Shown: positions 25,005 through 38,137, numbered from the stretch's first letter. The stretch is DNA of 64,000 bases from Paragonimus westermani (GCA_008508345.1 QNGE01000122.1:91935-155934); one strand, 5' to 3'. The notes: generated by a model not told the origin, from the letters alone. Numbers and translations are program-made.

Positions 25005-26823
25005 TGCAACCACGAGGCATCACGTGGACCGGATAGTACCCTAAATTTCTCACTTTCTTATAGATGTACAATAAACGTTCCCCAGTTAGACCGGGGGTCT
25101 GCAGAGCTAGGAAAATATGTACGATCGAATTAACAAAGGAAGAATAATGTACGCTGAAATATGTACTGCGTCCGAATAACCAGTGCGGCAAGTTCGTTAA
25201 GTAATACAGCCAAATTTGCGTTTTCAGGAAGGCTCCGCTTATTTTACAGAAAAATGTAATGTTCACTGTACACCGTTTGGTTCAGAGTGTACGGAGGCTG
25301 GTAAAATCATACTATGTCAAGCTTAAACTGGCCTAATTCTGGCGTTCCGTTTTTTTGTGTTCGGGGTAAATAGACCTATGAAAGCCGAAATGTAACCTAA
25401 AGTTTCGGCAAACCAGTTACAACTGTTGAATAAAGACTTTACCTCTCGTGCTTTAATTTAGCTTTTTGTGGGTACCTAGCACTTTGATATATGAATTTGC
25501 GTAAAAACAAATTTTGGTTGTCGTAATTCAGAATGTTTGCTGGAGACAATATTTGGTTTCTAAAGTTAAGAGAACCAAAATAACGTTGATACAGGTCAAC
25601 TTACAACGAGGTTTGCACTTTTTGATTGCTTCATTGCTAGATCCCAGTTCGCGCAACATATCCTCTAGAGTTGCTATGTGTTTCTAGGAGAGAAACAAGC
25701 AGACAAAACGGAGTGTTATGAAATGGGTTGTAAAATCTGTGCTAGTCAACATACGTTAAATAGTAGTGATTAAAAATTCTGGTAACCTTTTAACTTGGTG
25801 TGCTCGCAATTTGTCATTAGGTTAGTTCCACGAGGTAGGCCAACTGCACTTTCTAAAGCGTTTCAAAAATTTAATCTCCTCTGATGAACAAATTATTCAA
25901 AGAGACAGGACGTTTATTATCAATAACTTCCAAATAGGTAGGCCCTAGTTGTGAATTTCAATTATTCCTACGCAATAGTAGACTGCAACATATTAGCAAA
26001 CTGTGCGGATCGGCAGTTTCTCAAAAATTACCTTGTTTTCAGGGTTTTATGGTGAAGAGAGAACAGTGATGATGACAATTCTCAAGAGGTTTTGCTTCGG
26101 GAAGTTCATCGTCTTTGCTAATGCTGGATGCAGCTAGATGTTTTCCAAAGAATGAGTGGCATAACTCTCAAACTTCATACCAGCTTTTACTGCGCTGATA
26201 CTTTTAAAGTGATTATCTGTTGCACCATGGGAAACTTTATATGAAATACACATTACCAAGTTCAAAAATCGCTTTTCAAACTCAACTGGCTGATAGCTGT
26301 CAACACCAACACCATTGAGGAATGCTGCTGAAGACGTTTAATTAGAATTTGTTTCGCCTGTTTGCATATTCTTTTTACAACCAGCCGCACAACTTTCACC
26401 ACTGCGGTAACGGTCGTTCTAAATCATCACAACCAAAGTGTGTCTGCACACAGCTCTGTTTTGAAGAAAACCACTGACTAAGGAAAAAAGGTCTTAGCAA
26501 GCTTATGACGACAACTTTGAAGTATTAAAAATATGTCAGTGAAGTCAAAACACATAGGAGTGTATTGTTGGTCGAGTTCCGTGATAAATCAGATTAGCAC
26601 ACAACTCATATATACACACACTGTCTGAGTTCATTTCATTCGGCGAAGAAAGCCACACTAACCTGAACATACCACTGGTCAGAATAACCAGTAACGCTTC
26701 AAATGAAGACAATTTCGAAATCGGGCAGAAATTCTCATGCAAACCATTCCTATACAGCGACTCGTCAAACCATTTAACTGAACCCTGATTCGCAACCAGG
26801 AGATAAGTAAACTAGAAATTGTA
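25005..26823. other. No gene seen
   Basis: The 112-codon minus ORF at 24928-25266 overlaps the RT remnant and has no splice support or motif. The ORF at 26545-26742 is equally unsupported. No repeats recognised. Confidence 0.3.
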
Positions 26824-26985
26824 AAGTATCCGCATCCAATTTAGTATGATTGGAGTCAAACAGCTTGGTCGTCGTGTTTAGCACGTTATTGGTAAACATA
26901 TGAACAACACCCTTAAATCGTAGAGCATTACAACTTGCTCATAACCTTGTGTAATTCTCATTTTGTTTATCATGTTAAGCAGATT
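26824..26985. repeat. Palindromic hammerhead-like repeat, copy E (core lost)
   Basis: The left part (26824-26911: GTATCCGCATCCAATTTAGT.., GTCGTGTTTAGCACGTTATT.., ..GAACAACAC) is the antisense outer unit seen at 40.27 kb. The right part (about 26919-26985: CGTAGAGCATTACAACTTGC.., ..TTGTTTATCATGTTAA) is a sense unit. The central boxes with CTGAGGA and GAAAC are missing, apparently through an internal deletion. More diverged than copies A and B. Confidence 0.65.
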
Positions 26986-27731
26986 CAACACTTGAGACAT
27001 TACATGAGAGTCATAGTTTTCTCAAAGAATTGAGGAAGTAGAAGCACATTTACGTTTTCAGTAGAAGTGCATGGAAAAAATAAATGAACATTTGGTTAGT
27101 TAGATGGTTCCTAGTTCCTACACAACTTCAAACCAACGTAACTTCTCGGCGGACAGGAGGTGTTATAGTGAAGCAAAGTGGACACATTTGCCCTTAACAG
27201 CTAAATGAAATGAAAAATCATAATGGTTCAAGGTTCCTCATTGAAATAAGCATCATTTTTCGGGCTATCACCTCAGTCAAACCGGCTAAACAAAGGTCCT
27301 CTTAGTGCTTTATATACATGTATATTCAACATTTTAGTCCTAAGCTGCATAACTTGTTTTAACCAAAGGATGCTTTGAAATCAACTAGCTAATAGGTGAT
27401 ACGTGTGTCTTTCCGTGACGTTCCGCTGATTAGTTGAGATAACCTTGAAAGCAGGTGTACAGTGAAGAGAGAAGTCCTAAACGGGGCTTCTCGCTATTAG
27501 ACACTGGAAAACCTCCCACAATTTTGTCTGAAAGGTCGGCTGATATCGTACTATTGTATGTTGTATGGTATACAGTGGTGATAAATCACCAAAGTATTGA
27601 ACAAAAGATAGTAAATTGTTGTGAAGAAATTACATAAATCAGCCTGTTTCCACAGTGGGCCTTAATCGATTCTCACTGATGCCGTTACACCAAGTGCTCA
27701 GAACAGAGAACGTTTCATCAAATTTCCAAAG

Positions 27732-27920
27732 GAATGAACACAGTTTATTGGCTTCAACAAAGCGCCAGCGATGAAGTAAAAGTGGTGGTGGGTGGCTTTT
27801 TGCTTTCGATTGAAGAGACATTCCAGAGAAAGCGGCTCAAAAAATACGCTGCTGTAACAAATGATACGGATATTGAAAGCAAGAAGACAGGCCTGTGGAC
27901 GACTTGCTCAACATGATGAG
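27732..27920 (+). pseudogene. Exon-like segment with one frameshift, unrecognised
   Basis: The acceptor (CATCAAATTTCCAAAG) precedes 27732. An open + frame reads MNTVYWLQQSASDEVKVVVG.., ..EETFQRKRLKKYAAV.. to TGA at 27914-27916. One frame over, the last 36 bases read RQACGRLAQHDE and end at a good donor (GATGAG|GTGAAT). A one-base indel near 27885 would give one open exon with both borders. The opposite-strand ORF is a shadow. It is not recognised. Confidence 0.35.
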
Positions 27921-28129
27921 GTGAATGAGTTTATACGTTACTTGGATAGGCTGGTCTGGTGGTCAGTTTTGCTCAGCATAGAAGGAAATTGTGAAATAAG
28001 ATATGCGGTAGAAAACTTTCTCTGCGTCGTATAAACAGTCCGCACGACTACCAGCGGAAGTCAGAGTGACCTCCGTAAAAATGGCTAGTGTGTTTCGGAA
28101 AGTGTTTGTATAGTCTTTGAGCTTGACAG

Positions 28130-28317
28130 GTTTGATAAATTTTGTCAAACTGCACACTAGACCAAAGTCTCACTCCGACGTTGTTTTAGACCGCAAGAAG
28201 CAAGTGCATGGTTTACGCACAAAAATGACCAGCGAGCCCGAATTTTTTCACATGGCTTCAGTTAAAAGTGGCTGTGAGGCGTTACATTCAAATACACTGA
28301 AAGAGACCAACAGTTAA
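28130..28317 (+). CDS. Candidate exon with stop, unrecognised
   Basis: The acceptor (TAGTCTTTGAGCTTGACAG) ends at 28129. Two bases plus 61 open codons run to TAA at 28315-28317. The peptide is polar and basic (..RPKSHSDVVLDRKKQVHGLR..). It could continue from the segment at 27732-27920, but that junction is in phase 0 and this exon needs one base, so the two do not join directly. Confidence 0.35.
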
Positions 28318-30843
28318 TAGATTAGCTCTAATTTACAGCAAACCTATTATCTCCCTACTCAGCAACAAAGTGGCCGATGTTAGAACGTTTCTACATTGTG
28401 TCTACATTGAATCCATTTGTGAACAAAACTTCATGAATAGCGATTAGAGCGCATAACTGTCGTATTCACTTGTAGCACACTGCATACATATGATTATCAA
28501 AACACTGTCTTTCTTGACTTTTCTATTAAACTATGACCAATCCATCCACAAATTGGATTGCAATCGGAAAGATACATCAATTTTAACAATTTTAATCGAT
28601 CGTCCACAATTCGCATTTGAGCTCTAAATTGTCGCAATTTATCATATGTTTTAATTGAGTGAATGAAGTAAATACACGTCTGACAAGAACAATTAATAAT
28701 TCATTCGTTACTTCTCAAAGATAACATCTTTCGCTATTGATGCCAACCTTTGGATAAGCTGACTAAGAAGTCAGGTAGAACCTTATTAACAAAAGATTGT
28801 AACCGGGCACTTCTCAATAATTTATGTTTACACTTTTTCTAGTTTTCATCGTTACTTTTAAACAGTGTGAATGTGCATTAAATTCTGCGTGAAGTTCAGG
28901 TTCTTGATTTAGTTTTAATTACTTAGTGTTGGAAAAAGTGATTAAACGAGAAAAAGGTTAAAAGTTTACTTTGTCGTCAATTATTTTCTGCCCTGGTTGG
29001 AAGGCAGTCAGGCAACTTGAGTTTACGAGTCTTGATTGACGCAAATGCCAACAACAAAACTGTTTTAAGTTATTTAAAACAGCGTGACAAATTTAAGTTA
29101 GCTTTGAAAACAACACAAACTAAATTGCTCTACAGTAAAAGAAGCGTCAACTTACTACGTACTCGAAAATGAGTAAATCGAAAATCTTTTGAGAGATATT
29201 GTGTCTACCAGGGATTTAACCTTTATGTTTTGAACCTTGTACGAACGGACGAACGATTTTTCACTTGAGGTAGTCGTACGAGAAGGTTTAGTCGCTTATC
29301 AGTTAAAAAGGAACGTCCGCGTAGCGGTTTCCGCCTACTTTGTATCCAGAGTTACAGTTAATTCAATGCAAAATGTGGTCTTAAATACATAAGCTGAAAG
29401 TACATGTTTTAAGATTGCAACATTTCACTGAATATCTTCAGCTACTTACGTCGAACGATCGGTATGATTTTATAAATAAAAGGCGGATGATTCAACCGTA
29501 AAGGTCTGAGATATTTCAATTTCGTTCACAGTTGACAAACAGATCGACTGTTTCTTCAGGGAACATCCAACCACATCTATAAATGGATTATCATTTTATT
29601 GAACTGCGTCGGCCAGATTACCCGATAAACATGGCGCAGCCCAGCATTAGCGAGAGCAATGCAGATTCAGTTGCGTAGTCACCAGTCGGTAGCGATTATT
29701 AGTTTCTTGATTCGATCAAGCGACACAAACTCAAAAGGTTTGCAGTTAATGATACCTAACTAATAGTACGGCGAAGACAAGCTTTGTGGATGCAGATCAT
29801 ACTATTCCAGACTACCCCTTTTTCTCGGTATTGATCATTTTTGTATAAATTACCATTCTTTCAGCTGTAAGCCATATGCGTTGAAATTTTATTTTCGCTG
29901 GTTGCTTCAAGTGTGCACACGGTAATAAACGAAAATTCATCAGCACGCAACATGTGTCTTGCTGCTGTTTTGAAAAAGTGAACAGGTATGGTTCAGCGAT
30001 TCAGATTTTCACTCTGTGAAACTGTATTTAGATCGCAATTTGTATAGCAACTTCAATGTAGCACTACCAGGAATGTAAACGTATTCCGACTCTTATTCAC
30101 TTCATGCGTTTGCGAAGGCAACAGAAATATCTGATACGTAGTAGTTATATACTGACTTTCTTTGAACTACGAGATTATCTCCATCACAGTAACAACTCGC
30201 ACAAATCTCATCTTTACTGGTTGTTGCAATTAGGTAACGTATCACTTCGCCCGACTGAAACACAGCAAACATCATGAAAGGTAAAACTGGACACATTCCA
30301 AAATATTCGGTCAAGCTACAGGAGCCAGTCTGTCGTTTGTTGACTTCTGAAGAACGATTTATAGTTTGTCGTAGGTAACTAGTAAACACAAGTCTGACTG
30401 TCACCGATTTAAGGTGATCGAGTAAATCTTATTTAATGGTGCAATGAGTTAAGCATAACTCTGACCCAGCCAGATCTTCCCATTCAGCGTATACCGAATG
30501 AATATACTGAATAGACGTTGAGGTAGAACAACCTATGAGTAAACAAAAGGTTCATTTTGTAAATTCCACTTGGTTGTGGGATGGCATATTGTGAAACAAA
30601 ACAACACTTTCGGAATTTTCAACAAAGGTTTTCAGAAAACATGGCCAAGAAATATTGGGCAAAAGTTTTTTGTTTTTAACGTTACGCAACGAAAGTTATT
30701 ACGTGCACTCTACAAATCCCTGATTATAATCAGCAGTGACGAAACTATTCCCCTAAATGTGTTTTTAAAAGGCATTCTGTATTTCTATGGGCTAACCGAT
30801 TTTAGTTTGATAACAAAAGCACTTTGGACTAAAATTCCGGATG
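28318..30843. other. No confident gene
   Basis: A very AT-rich stretch. The + frame at 30570-30854 (..FGIFNKGFQKTWPRNIGQKF..) is 94 codons long but has no splice support. The minus frame at 30102-30404 is similarly unsupported. Otherwise nothing seen. Confidence 0.3.
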
Positions 30844-30849
30844 TTTATT
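30844..30849 (-). promoter_or_regulatory. Poly(A) signal AATAAA
   Basis: AATAAA on the minus strand, 18 bases past the TAA that closes the exon at 30867-31079. The spacing supports that exon being terminal, though such hexamers are common here. Confidence 0.4.
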
Positions 30850-30866
30850 GTTGATTTACTCTGCCT

Positions 30867-31079
30867 TTACAACTTCATTCTGATAGACATTTCTACGTAA
30901 TTGATGTTTCCAGCATCAATGAATAATGATAAATCACTGAGCATGTTTCTGGGCATGACTGTTGACCCACCTTTAAGGTTGATCATTTTTATTGTTCGCC
31001 AGTACTCAGCTTCAGGTAACATTTTTTCACAGAGAAATATGTTCGATTCCATGGATTTATCCTCAAGCATTCCAATCAT
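30867..31079 (-). CDS. Probable last exon of the Hv1-like gene
   Basis: Minus strand: a clean acceptor (TTCAAATGATTGCAG) precedes 31079. Seventy codons are open to TAA at 30867-30869, and AATAAA lies just beyond. It begins in phase 0, which is what the coiled-coil exon at 38022-38137 requires. The start MIGMLEDKSMESNI follows ..IIQTEKEMHE at the position where family members continue their coiled coil. The rest (..CEKMLPEAEYWRTIKMINLK.., ..MPRNMLSDLSLFIDAGN..) has no counterpart I know in other proton channels, which usually end soon after the coil. An internal donor (CTTAAAG|GTGGGT) could shorten it. Assignment to this gene is inference from strand, order and phase. Confidence 0.5.
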   Translation of the reverse strand: MIGMLEDKSMESNIFLCEKMLPEAEYWRTIKMINLKGGSTVMPRNMLSDLSLFIDAGNINYVEMSIRMKL

Positions 31080-34000
31080 CTGCAATCATTTGAACGTGTT
31101 AACAGCATAATTTAATGATTGGATTTGCCAAAGTGTGAAACGGTTCAGTCATTTAACCTTCTCACTTGTTGACAATAGTCATATTCTGAAGAAAAATTTC
31201 GGTAGATAATGTGATTTTATCGAACACCATCCATGCGTATATTCCTACATACATTGTTCCCTGTCCATACTCCGTTTTTTCTCGAACTTTGACTCGTGTT
31301 TTGAGTTAAAGGCTTTTTTGTCACTATTCAAAATTTTTGCTTTACAAGGTATCGTCCTACTGACTCAAGAGATTTCACACATTTCTGAGTCTTTGGTTTA
31401 ATGATACCAATCGGTGTACTATTACATCTGATAAATGAGTTTGAGATCATATATGTGCAAATAATCAACTGAAAGATGCATTTAAGATAAAAGCTTAGAC
31501 GGATAAAAATGTTTTCTTTTGGAAGCTAGAGACTGAAATCTTCTAGCTGAAGTCAGTAAGTAAATTCTTCTTATAAAATAATCGCTACGTTTCTGCTGTA
31601 ATGTTGAGGCATTTAATAAAAAGCCGGTTGCCCACATGTAAACTTTCATACAACAGGTGTATCGGATATTTGAATAGTTGTGTGTACTTTTCAAGTGTGG
31701 AATGTTAAGTGGATCAAAGAGGTCATTAAATATTTTACGAAAGGTTATAATTCATGCAACAGTTCTTAAGATAAGGAAGCTAAATGAGACTGGATATGTT
31801 GAGATCCTAATATGCCGATCGCTGTGTAAAGGAACGGCGTGCACGTTTAAAGGGTTTTAATGACAAGTTTGAGGAAATGAAAATTGAGAAAAATAGAAGA
31901 ACCAAGGTTGACCAAAAATCTAGTCAAAAATCTTGAGTAGATATATACATATACGTGTTTGAGAAAATGTTACAGTGACCAGAAAAAATAAGCTGAAGAA
32001 CGGGACTTTGAAAAACAACGAATGGTGAACTCAGTCGACTAAATCGCCTTAGAAGTATCGTGTTACTATATATGACCGCGAGTTATTTTTGCCCAATATG
32101 GAAATAAGCAGAGACAGGGAAATAGTAAAAATGTGTACCAACTTATGAATGTGTTTTCTTGTGGAGGCAGAATGCATTTTTAACGAAGTTATTCATGTTG
32201 TCTCTTGAGGACTGACCAGCATACTAGTTGCGCAAAAACGTTTCAGAGTAGTTTGGTTAGTGTCATTCAAATTCAGTACTTCACCACTAGCATGCTTGAG
32301 GAAATGGGCCTCATTAGGTTTAGGGAGGTCCTGAATACAAAGTGAAAAATATTCTGAATGCATTATCCTGAATGATATTGTGTTTGTTGGATATCATTCA
32401 TCACATGCGACCAAACATGGAATTAAACTGAATTTTCTTATTGAAACGTCATCTAGCACGCCCGATTAGAGCACGACCGGTATCGATTGAAATGAAAAAG
32501 ATTTTGAGTAAGAATAAAAAATGGACTATCGAAACCTGAGAAGTAACATGTGACCTTTATGTGAATTATTTCTTCTGAAATAGCGAAGAAACCAAGGTAA
32601 CCCACGAGGTAGAAGCATCATTTCTGTCAAAAGTCAAATGCGTTTCGTTTTTTACTCATCGGTAGTGAACAAAGATTTTGATGAACCACATGAAGAGAAC
32701 CAGTTCTTAGATTCCCTCATTCTTTATTGAAAATGTCACGTTAATTCTCAGATGCTTTCAAACTGATGGATTGAAAGTATATACAATATCGTTTCAGCTC
32801 TCCAGTTTATCGACGGGTGAACTGCAAGACTTTCTTCAAACCTGCAGTTTTTCTTTCTGCACACAACTTTACAACACTGTAACCATTTGTGAAGCTGACG
32901 ATGATATACATCCTTTTCTTATTGGAATCCGAATATCAGTATGGTGAATATCTGTCAAATTCGTTTATTGTTTTCAACCAGTCTCCATAAACATTGTAGC
33001 ACAGGAAAGTAGGTTATGTGCTTCTTCTGTCAAATGTTTCAAATAAACTTTCATTTGAAGCCTTTTAAATGAATGTTGATCAAGGTAAGTAGATGGACAG
33101 TCATCTTAGAGAAAGAGTTGAAATCCCACATTACAAAACATAATGCAGCCAACTTTGGGCGAAATGAGTTTGCGAAAATGTTCTTGATGGCTACTTAACA
33201 AAAAACTCTGGGGTTGTTAGTTACTCACTTCAGAAATCTAGCGAATAGCAGTCTTAAATGTTTGGCTTGTATGAGATGATATCGTACATAAACCTAAGAC
33301 GAAGTAACATTGATTTTGCGCTTGAAACTCGAAAAATGGCCCTGTGTACCTGGTACTCTCAATTCTATTTATGTCCTGGGTTCAGGTCATTAGATAAAAT
33401 GTTTTGGATTATTTAAAAAATCTTGGAGCGAATTAACTGGAACAAAGCAGTAGGGCAAGAAGATGGTGTGACTTATACTCCGTTGGTAGGCATCAAACAA
33501 AAGGTTGAAAGCATATCAATTCAAAACATACAGTTGTGTGTCTTGATGCCGATGCTCAAAAACCTCAGCAAAGCAAAGTTGGTTGATCTAGCATACCTGC
33601 AACGCAGGCATCGAGCCAACAAACGCAGCCTACTAGTCATTTTCCAGTACCGAGTGCTTGAATTGGTTGACGGAAATTAACCAAGGACAAACACGAAGTT
33701 CTTCTCTTTCAAGCAGATCTACCAAGAGCATGATACCTTCAGCAGAGATTATTTTATAAAGCATATCACCATTATTTTTACGTGTGCAGTCATCGGTTGG
33801 AGTTTTTACTAACAAAAAGGCACCAAAATATAAATAAAATTGTAACAAATGCCAGAAGATCTCAACAACCTAACCTCGTATTCAAACAACTTTGGCTTAC
33901 TTCATCAATTCTGTTTCATTTAACAGTAGAATTTCTCGAATGGGTGTGAACAGTCACTAATTTTCTGGCGTGCTAGGACCTACACTGTGGTTGCAGAAAT

Positions 34001-34927
34001 CTCTATTTAGACATGCTTAGTTGGTTTGCTGGTACTTGGGTCAAGCAGTACATTCTGCTCGATACAAAAAACCCGTTTCATGTTATTGCAAATTTGGTAC
34101 TGACGACTCAATACGAAATGCTTGCATCAACCAGTTTTCGTGTTCTAGCAGTTTATGTTTAAATTTCTAAAGGGAATGAACTGTTTCACATTCTAAATAG
34201 TTTTGAAATAGACCCTGTCTCCGGAACTGCACCACCTGCTTCGAAAAATAAAACTCCACCGTCTTCAACTATCAATTGCATAGTGGAGACAGGCCATAAA
34301 GTGGACGTCTCCACTATGTTCGATATTGTTTTAGAGATCGTAGAGAAGATATTTCACAATTTTCTGTATAATTTTAAGTAACACATGTTTCCTCAACTTT
34401 ACCTGCTTGTTCGCAGTCATATTCAATGTTACACATGTCCTAATAACTCTAGAAGATGACGAAGTGAAGACTGGTGGTGAGCGCTCATCTTTTGAAGTCA
34501 TCTTTCTCGGGGTTCTTATATTTCTATTCACCCTGGTCAAGTATACCTCTATGAAACGATTGCAAAGGAGATCAATTTAGAAAGTATTGCGAAATCTTTG
34601 GTTGGCGTTGAGTTTATAGACTGATGTTCTGTAGTACTATTGCAATCCGGTATAACTGACTCCACTGAATCACACGCTTATATGAACCATTCGAATTATC
34701 ATTCATAGAAGTCGAGCACAAACTAACCAATTCTTCGCAGTGACCCATTTTATGGAAAAAGTATGTGAGGAGTTTGATGAAAAATTATGGCTGCCGCACT
34801 CGCAGAACCAGACATTAGAGATTTTAAGTTTGCGCTTCAAAAACCGATTACGCTTTGTTTTTTCATTTGTTGAGGCAACATTTGAGTTCAAAATAGATGA
34901 AGTCTCCGTAGTTAAATAGATTGAAAG
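31080..34927. other. Intron-like stretch; no confident gene
   Basis: This part of the presumed 6.9-kb Hv1 intron shows one + frame worth noting: 33423-33680 (..QLCVLMPMLKNLSKAKLVDL.., ..LQRRHRANKRSLLV..), 85 codons and protein-like, but without a donor or known motif. The ORFs at 31482-31694 and 31678-31860 look accidental. Confidence 0.3.
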
Positions 34928-35180
34928 TAACACAACGTTACGAGCAAGCTGTAATACTCTACGTTTCAACCACGTCGGGTGGCCTTCCTCAGGAGTGTTG
35001 CAATCAAAATCCGATTCGATTACAACACTTCTGAGGAAGGCCACCCGAGGTGATTGAAACGTAGAGTATTACAACTTGCTCGTAACGTTGTGTTATTCCC
35101 AATCTGTTTATCAATAACATGTTAAACACGACGCCCAAACTATTCAACTTCATTCGTACTAAATTTGGTGCGGATATCTT
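34928..35180. repeat. Palindromic hammerhead-like repeat, copy B (most complete)
   Basis: Two 78-base arms (34928-35005 and 35018-35095) face each other across a 12-base spacer. The right unit continues outward to about 35180 (..CAATCTGTTTATCAATAACA.., ..CTAAATTTGGTGCGGATATC). On + the right arm has CTGAGGA (35031-35037), hairpin GGCCACC-CGA-GGTGATT and GAAAC (35056-35060). The left arm carries the same boxes on the minus strand. A minimal stem III (AC..GT) can form just after GAAAC, but no proper stem I was found. The minus reading frame through it (..SLGVVFNMLLINRLGITQR..) recurs in other copies because the DNA is repeated, not as evidence of a protein. Confidence 0.8.
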
Positions 35181-38021
35181 GGGAGTCTCCGTAGGTTTTA
35201 CAGCCGCCATGGTTACCATTAGTAACGTAGTTTTTGTTTAACAGGTAAGGAAATCTGACAGATATTCTTTTTTTTCAATATGGGACAAGTTTTGAGGATG
35301 ATTGCACATGTTTTATATAAAACGTACTCTAAGGAAAAGGATTAAATATTTGACTTTTACACTAGCTTCATGGCTTACTTAGTTGTAATTTGCAATAAAC
35401 TTATATGTGCCCACCGAGCACCCTAAAATTTATATTCTTCAGCCACGTCAGGTTGAAGTTTCGCGATAGGGCTAAAACCACGGAGTTATACACTTGAATT
35501 ATACTCTGCAACCTTATCCGGAGCGGTGTATTGGTTGTTACTTGAAGTGTACACTCAAGGTACTTAATCCTTCAGAGTTACTGATGTTTCTGGTAGGCAT
35601 GCTTTTGTAGGTCAACGAGACGAACTATCATGAGGTTTCCGTGAACGCCAACATCTGTGCTCCCTTGATTAGTATGCTTTTGAGAATCGTACATCTAATT
35701 TTGAACCTTCGCACTCTTAATTGCTTGAGGTTATGACCTGTGAAGTTTATCACCATAGATTCTACGCTGAATAGTTTAACAGAAATAGTTTGTCGAAATT
35801 TTTGTAGCCAGCCACGAACGAACTAGCGGGCAGAAGATGAAACTTTTTGAATTTGGAGTCTACTTGAGAATCTCACTAACTCTGATGTCTTGTTCTCAAC
35901 TCCATGTTTAGTCTAACCCGTGCAATCCGGATAGGGTTTACGCAACACAGTTGTTCTCAGGTTGGGTCTGAAAAACTTAATGTCCGTACTTTTATTTGTG
36001 TCTGTACAATATATATATATATGGGTTTGGCTTTACCTTAGTTGGGTTCCGATCTCATAGTATAGATAGCACCGTGAGTTCTAGTCACTGCTTTCCAACT
36101 GAAGCAGAGGAAGACGGACGGTTTTCTTCCTTGTGTGTGAAATTGAACTGCCGAGTAAGAGCGTATTTTCACAAAAGTACTCGTAAGGTGCCTCTGCTGG
36201 TCAGTAATTGAACACTTTTAGCTACCTACCACTTAAGTAGAAAAAAAGCCTTGAACATTTCCCTACCCACAATGCTATGAAAAAGTGCGCTGATGATGTT
36301 ATTATGACTGAAGTGTTGTTTTTAAGCCGGACATTCGAAAAGACTGCCAATCCACTTTAACCGTAAATGCAATAATCCGTTGTTTGCAGAATACGCCCGA
36401 GGCGCAACCAACACGGTTTATGTGCACTCCAGAATAAAAGTTACTCTCGTAATGTTTCATGCAAACCACTCGAAAAAAGATCAAAGTTTGGAGAGACGTA
36501 TATCGAGTCCAACACTCCCTCTTCACGCGTACTAAAGAACACCTTCAACCAAACGTCAGGGAGACGTGTATTATAATTACACACCATTTCAGAAGATTAC
36601 ATCGAGTAATGTTAAACTAGTAGTCCAGTTATCACACTCACAACAGCAAGTCCGTAGGTTGAATAACGTGTTTCCAAACGACGGCGTTTATACACGACTA
36701 GATTACGTGAGCTCAACGCGTCACTAGTGAGGTCACACAAACGTGCAGAGGAAATGCAGATTGTAAGTGAAGGATAAAACCAAATATCTCATTACGCTCT
36801 GAGACTTTAACCAGATCGGTGGCGGATGTGCGTTTGCAACAAAAACTCATTGTACCATAGATTAGTGTGACAGAGTTTATAGAACAAAAGAGAATCAACT
36901 GCAAAAAACATAATTGGACTGAACTGATACCAGTGACAAAATCACTATGTACAAACTAGGCAAGCGCTTTTTCGGTCGGGCTGTGAAGCCACGCCGGGAG
37001 CTTAGAAATTTCGCATTCGGACTGGACTGACGACTCAATTCAACGCGTCCGATCTAATTCAACAGTTGATTCAGCGGATTATCTATCCAGACAAGATGGC
37101 TCAAACAGTCACTATCTGGATCGACCAAAGTCAGCGGTCAATAAGCGTTGACCAAACTTGACGTAATAACTATCGCTGCTGATGAAGGAGTCCCCAGTGA
37201 TTCATACTCAGCAACACAGTTCGTGACCGTGATGCAGATAACCGTGTCACACAATTTTCACTTAGCTTTGCATGAGGAAACTAGCCCTTCTAGTTAAACA
37301 GAGATTATTTTTACAAGTAGTGCTGATCTAGTGAACGATACGAACTTGTTTAATTCAACGCTGATTCAAGTCTAGTCAAATTATTAATATAGCATTTCCC
37401 TTTCCACGAGTAATTCCCAGTGGAACTCAAACGACGCTGTTTGTGTGGTTGGGCAGAAAGTAAATATTTAAGACTGAACAGCACAACGTTGGGCTTCATT
37501 AATCAACAAGAGGAATATATAAATTCGGCACACTGGAATATTAAACAGAATGATCAACGGAATTCGATATCACATCCGAATAACTTCTGCATTATTTTTC
37601 AACAAATTGTTCGCTTGCAAAAGTTATCACACCAAAACCTCATTGTAACCGGCTCAGCTAGAATTTTTCCATCAATATTCTGTATTTGATTGGAGACAAA
37701 TTTTACGGATCGATTTCAACAAAGGTTGGTCCAGAACACATGTACCGAAAGCGACGGCAGGTTACGTTTGGCAATGCAGGTGGTTTTTGTATAAGGATGC
37801 TACATGTGAATTTTTGAATGCCTCAACAGATACGAATGATAAATGAAAGACAACACATTCACACACTCTGAAGCAAAGACTGTGAGGTTTAATTTGTTCC
37901 AATTTGACTCTCATTTTGTCAAATACAGGGAAGTGTACCAAAATAAACTCGACATTTTTGAATTTAGGTCAGTCAAAAGTTTTAATTTGAAGACGTTTTG
38001 GAGAATAGCTGCGAAGCTTAC
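35181..38021. other. Intron-like stretch; no confident gene
   Basis: Holds an (AT)n run at 36009-36022. The ORFs at 35996-36211, 36302-36526, 36713-36904 and 37420-37689 lack paired splice sites and motifs. Confidence 0.3.
36009..36022. repeat. (AT)7 microsatellite
   Basis: Uninterrupted AT run between TGTACA and GGGTTTGG. Confidence 0.9.
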
Positions 38022-38137
38022 CTCATGCATTTCCTTCTCCGTTTGGATAATTTCCAGCTTGCGTCCCAGTAGTCGACGGGTTCGTTTTTGCATTGAAATA
38101 CGTAATTCATATTGATGTTGCTTGTGCATCATGAGTG
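38022..38137 (-). CDS. HVCN1: Hv1-like proton channel: end of S4 and coiled-coil exon
   Basis: Minus strand: an excellent acceptor (CTGCATTCTTTTTCAAACAG) before 38137 and a strong donor (CATGAG|GTAAGC) after 38022. The 116 bases are two bases plus 38 open codons. The two leading bases complete the codon left by the S4 exon at 41108, giving ..RIIN-A-LMMHKQ... The peptide (..YELRISMQKRTRRLLGRKLE, then IIQTEKEMHE) is charged, helical and has heptad-like spacing. It matches in place and kind the cytoplasmic coiled coil that follows S4 in Hv1 channels and drives dimerisation. The family's Gly after the S4 Asn is Ala here. The + strand ORF 37843-38115 is its shadow. Confidence 0.75.

Noticed and set aside
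35004..35219. Conserved peptide (..SLGVVFNMLLINRLGITQR..) repeated at 35.0, 40.3 and 46.8 kb
   Set aside because: The similarity is due to the repeated DNA. Frames are short, broken and cross the palindrome centre, so no protein is supported.
37843..38115. 90-codon + ORF
   Set aside because: Antisense shadow of the Hv1 coiled-coil exon, which has strong splice sites on minus.
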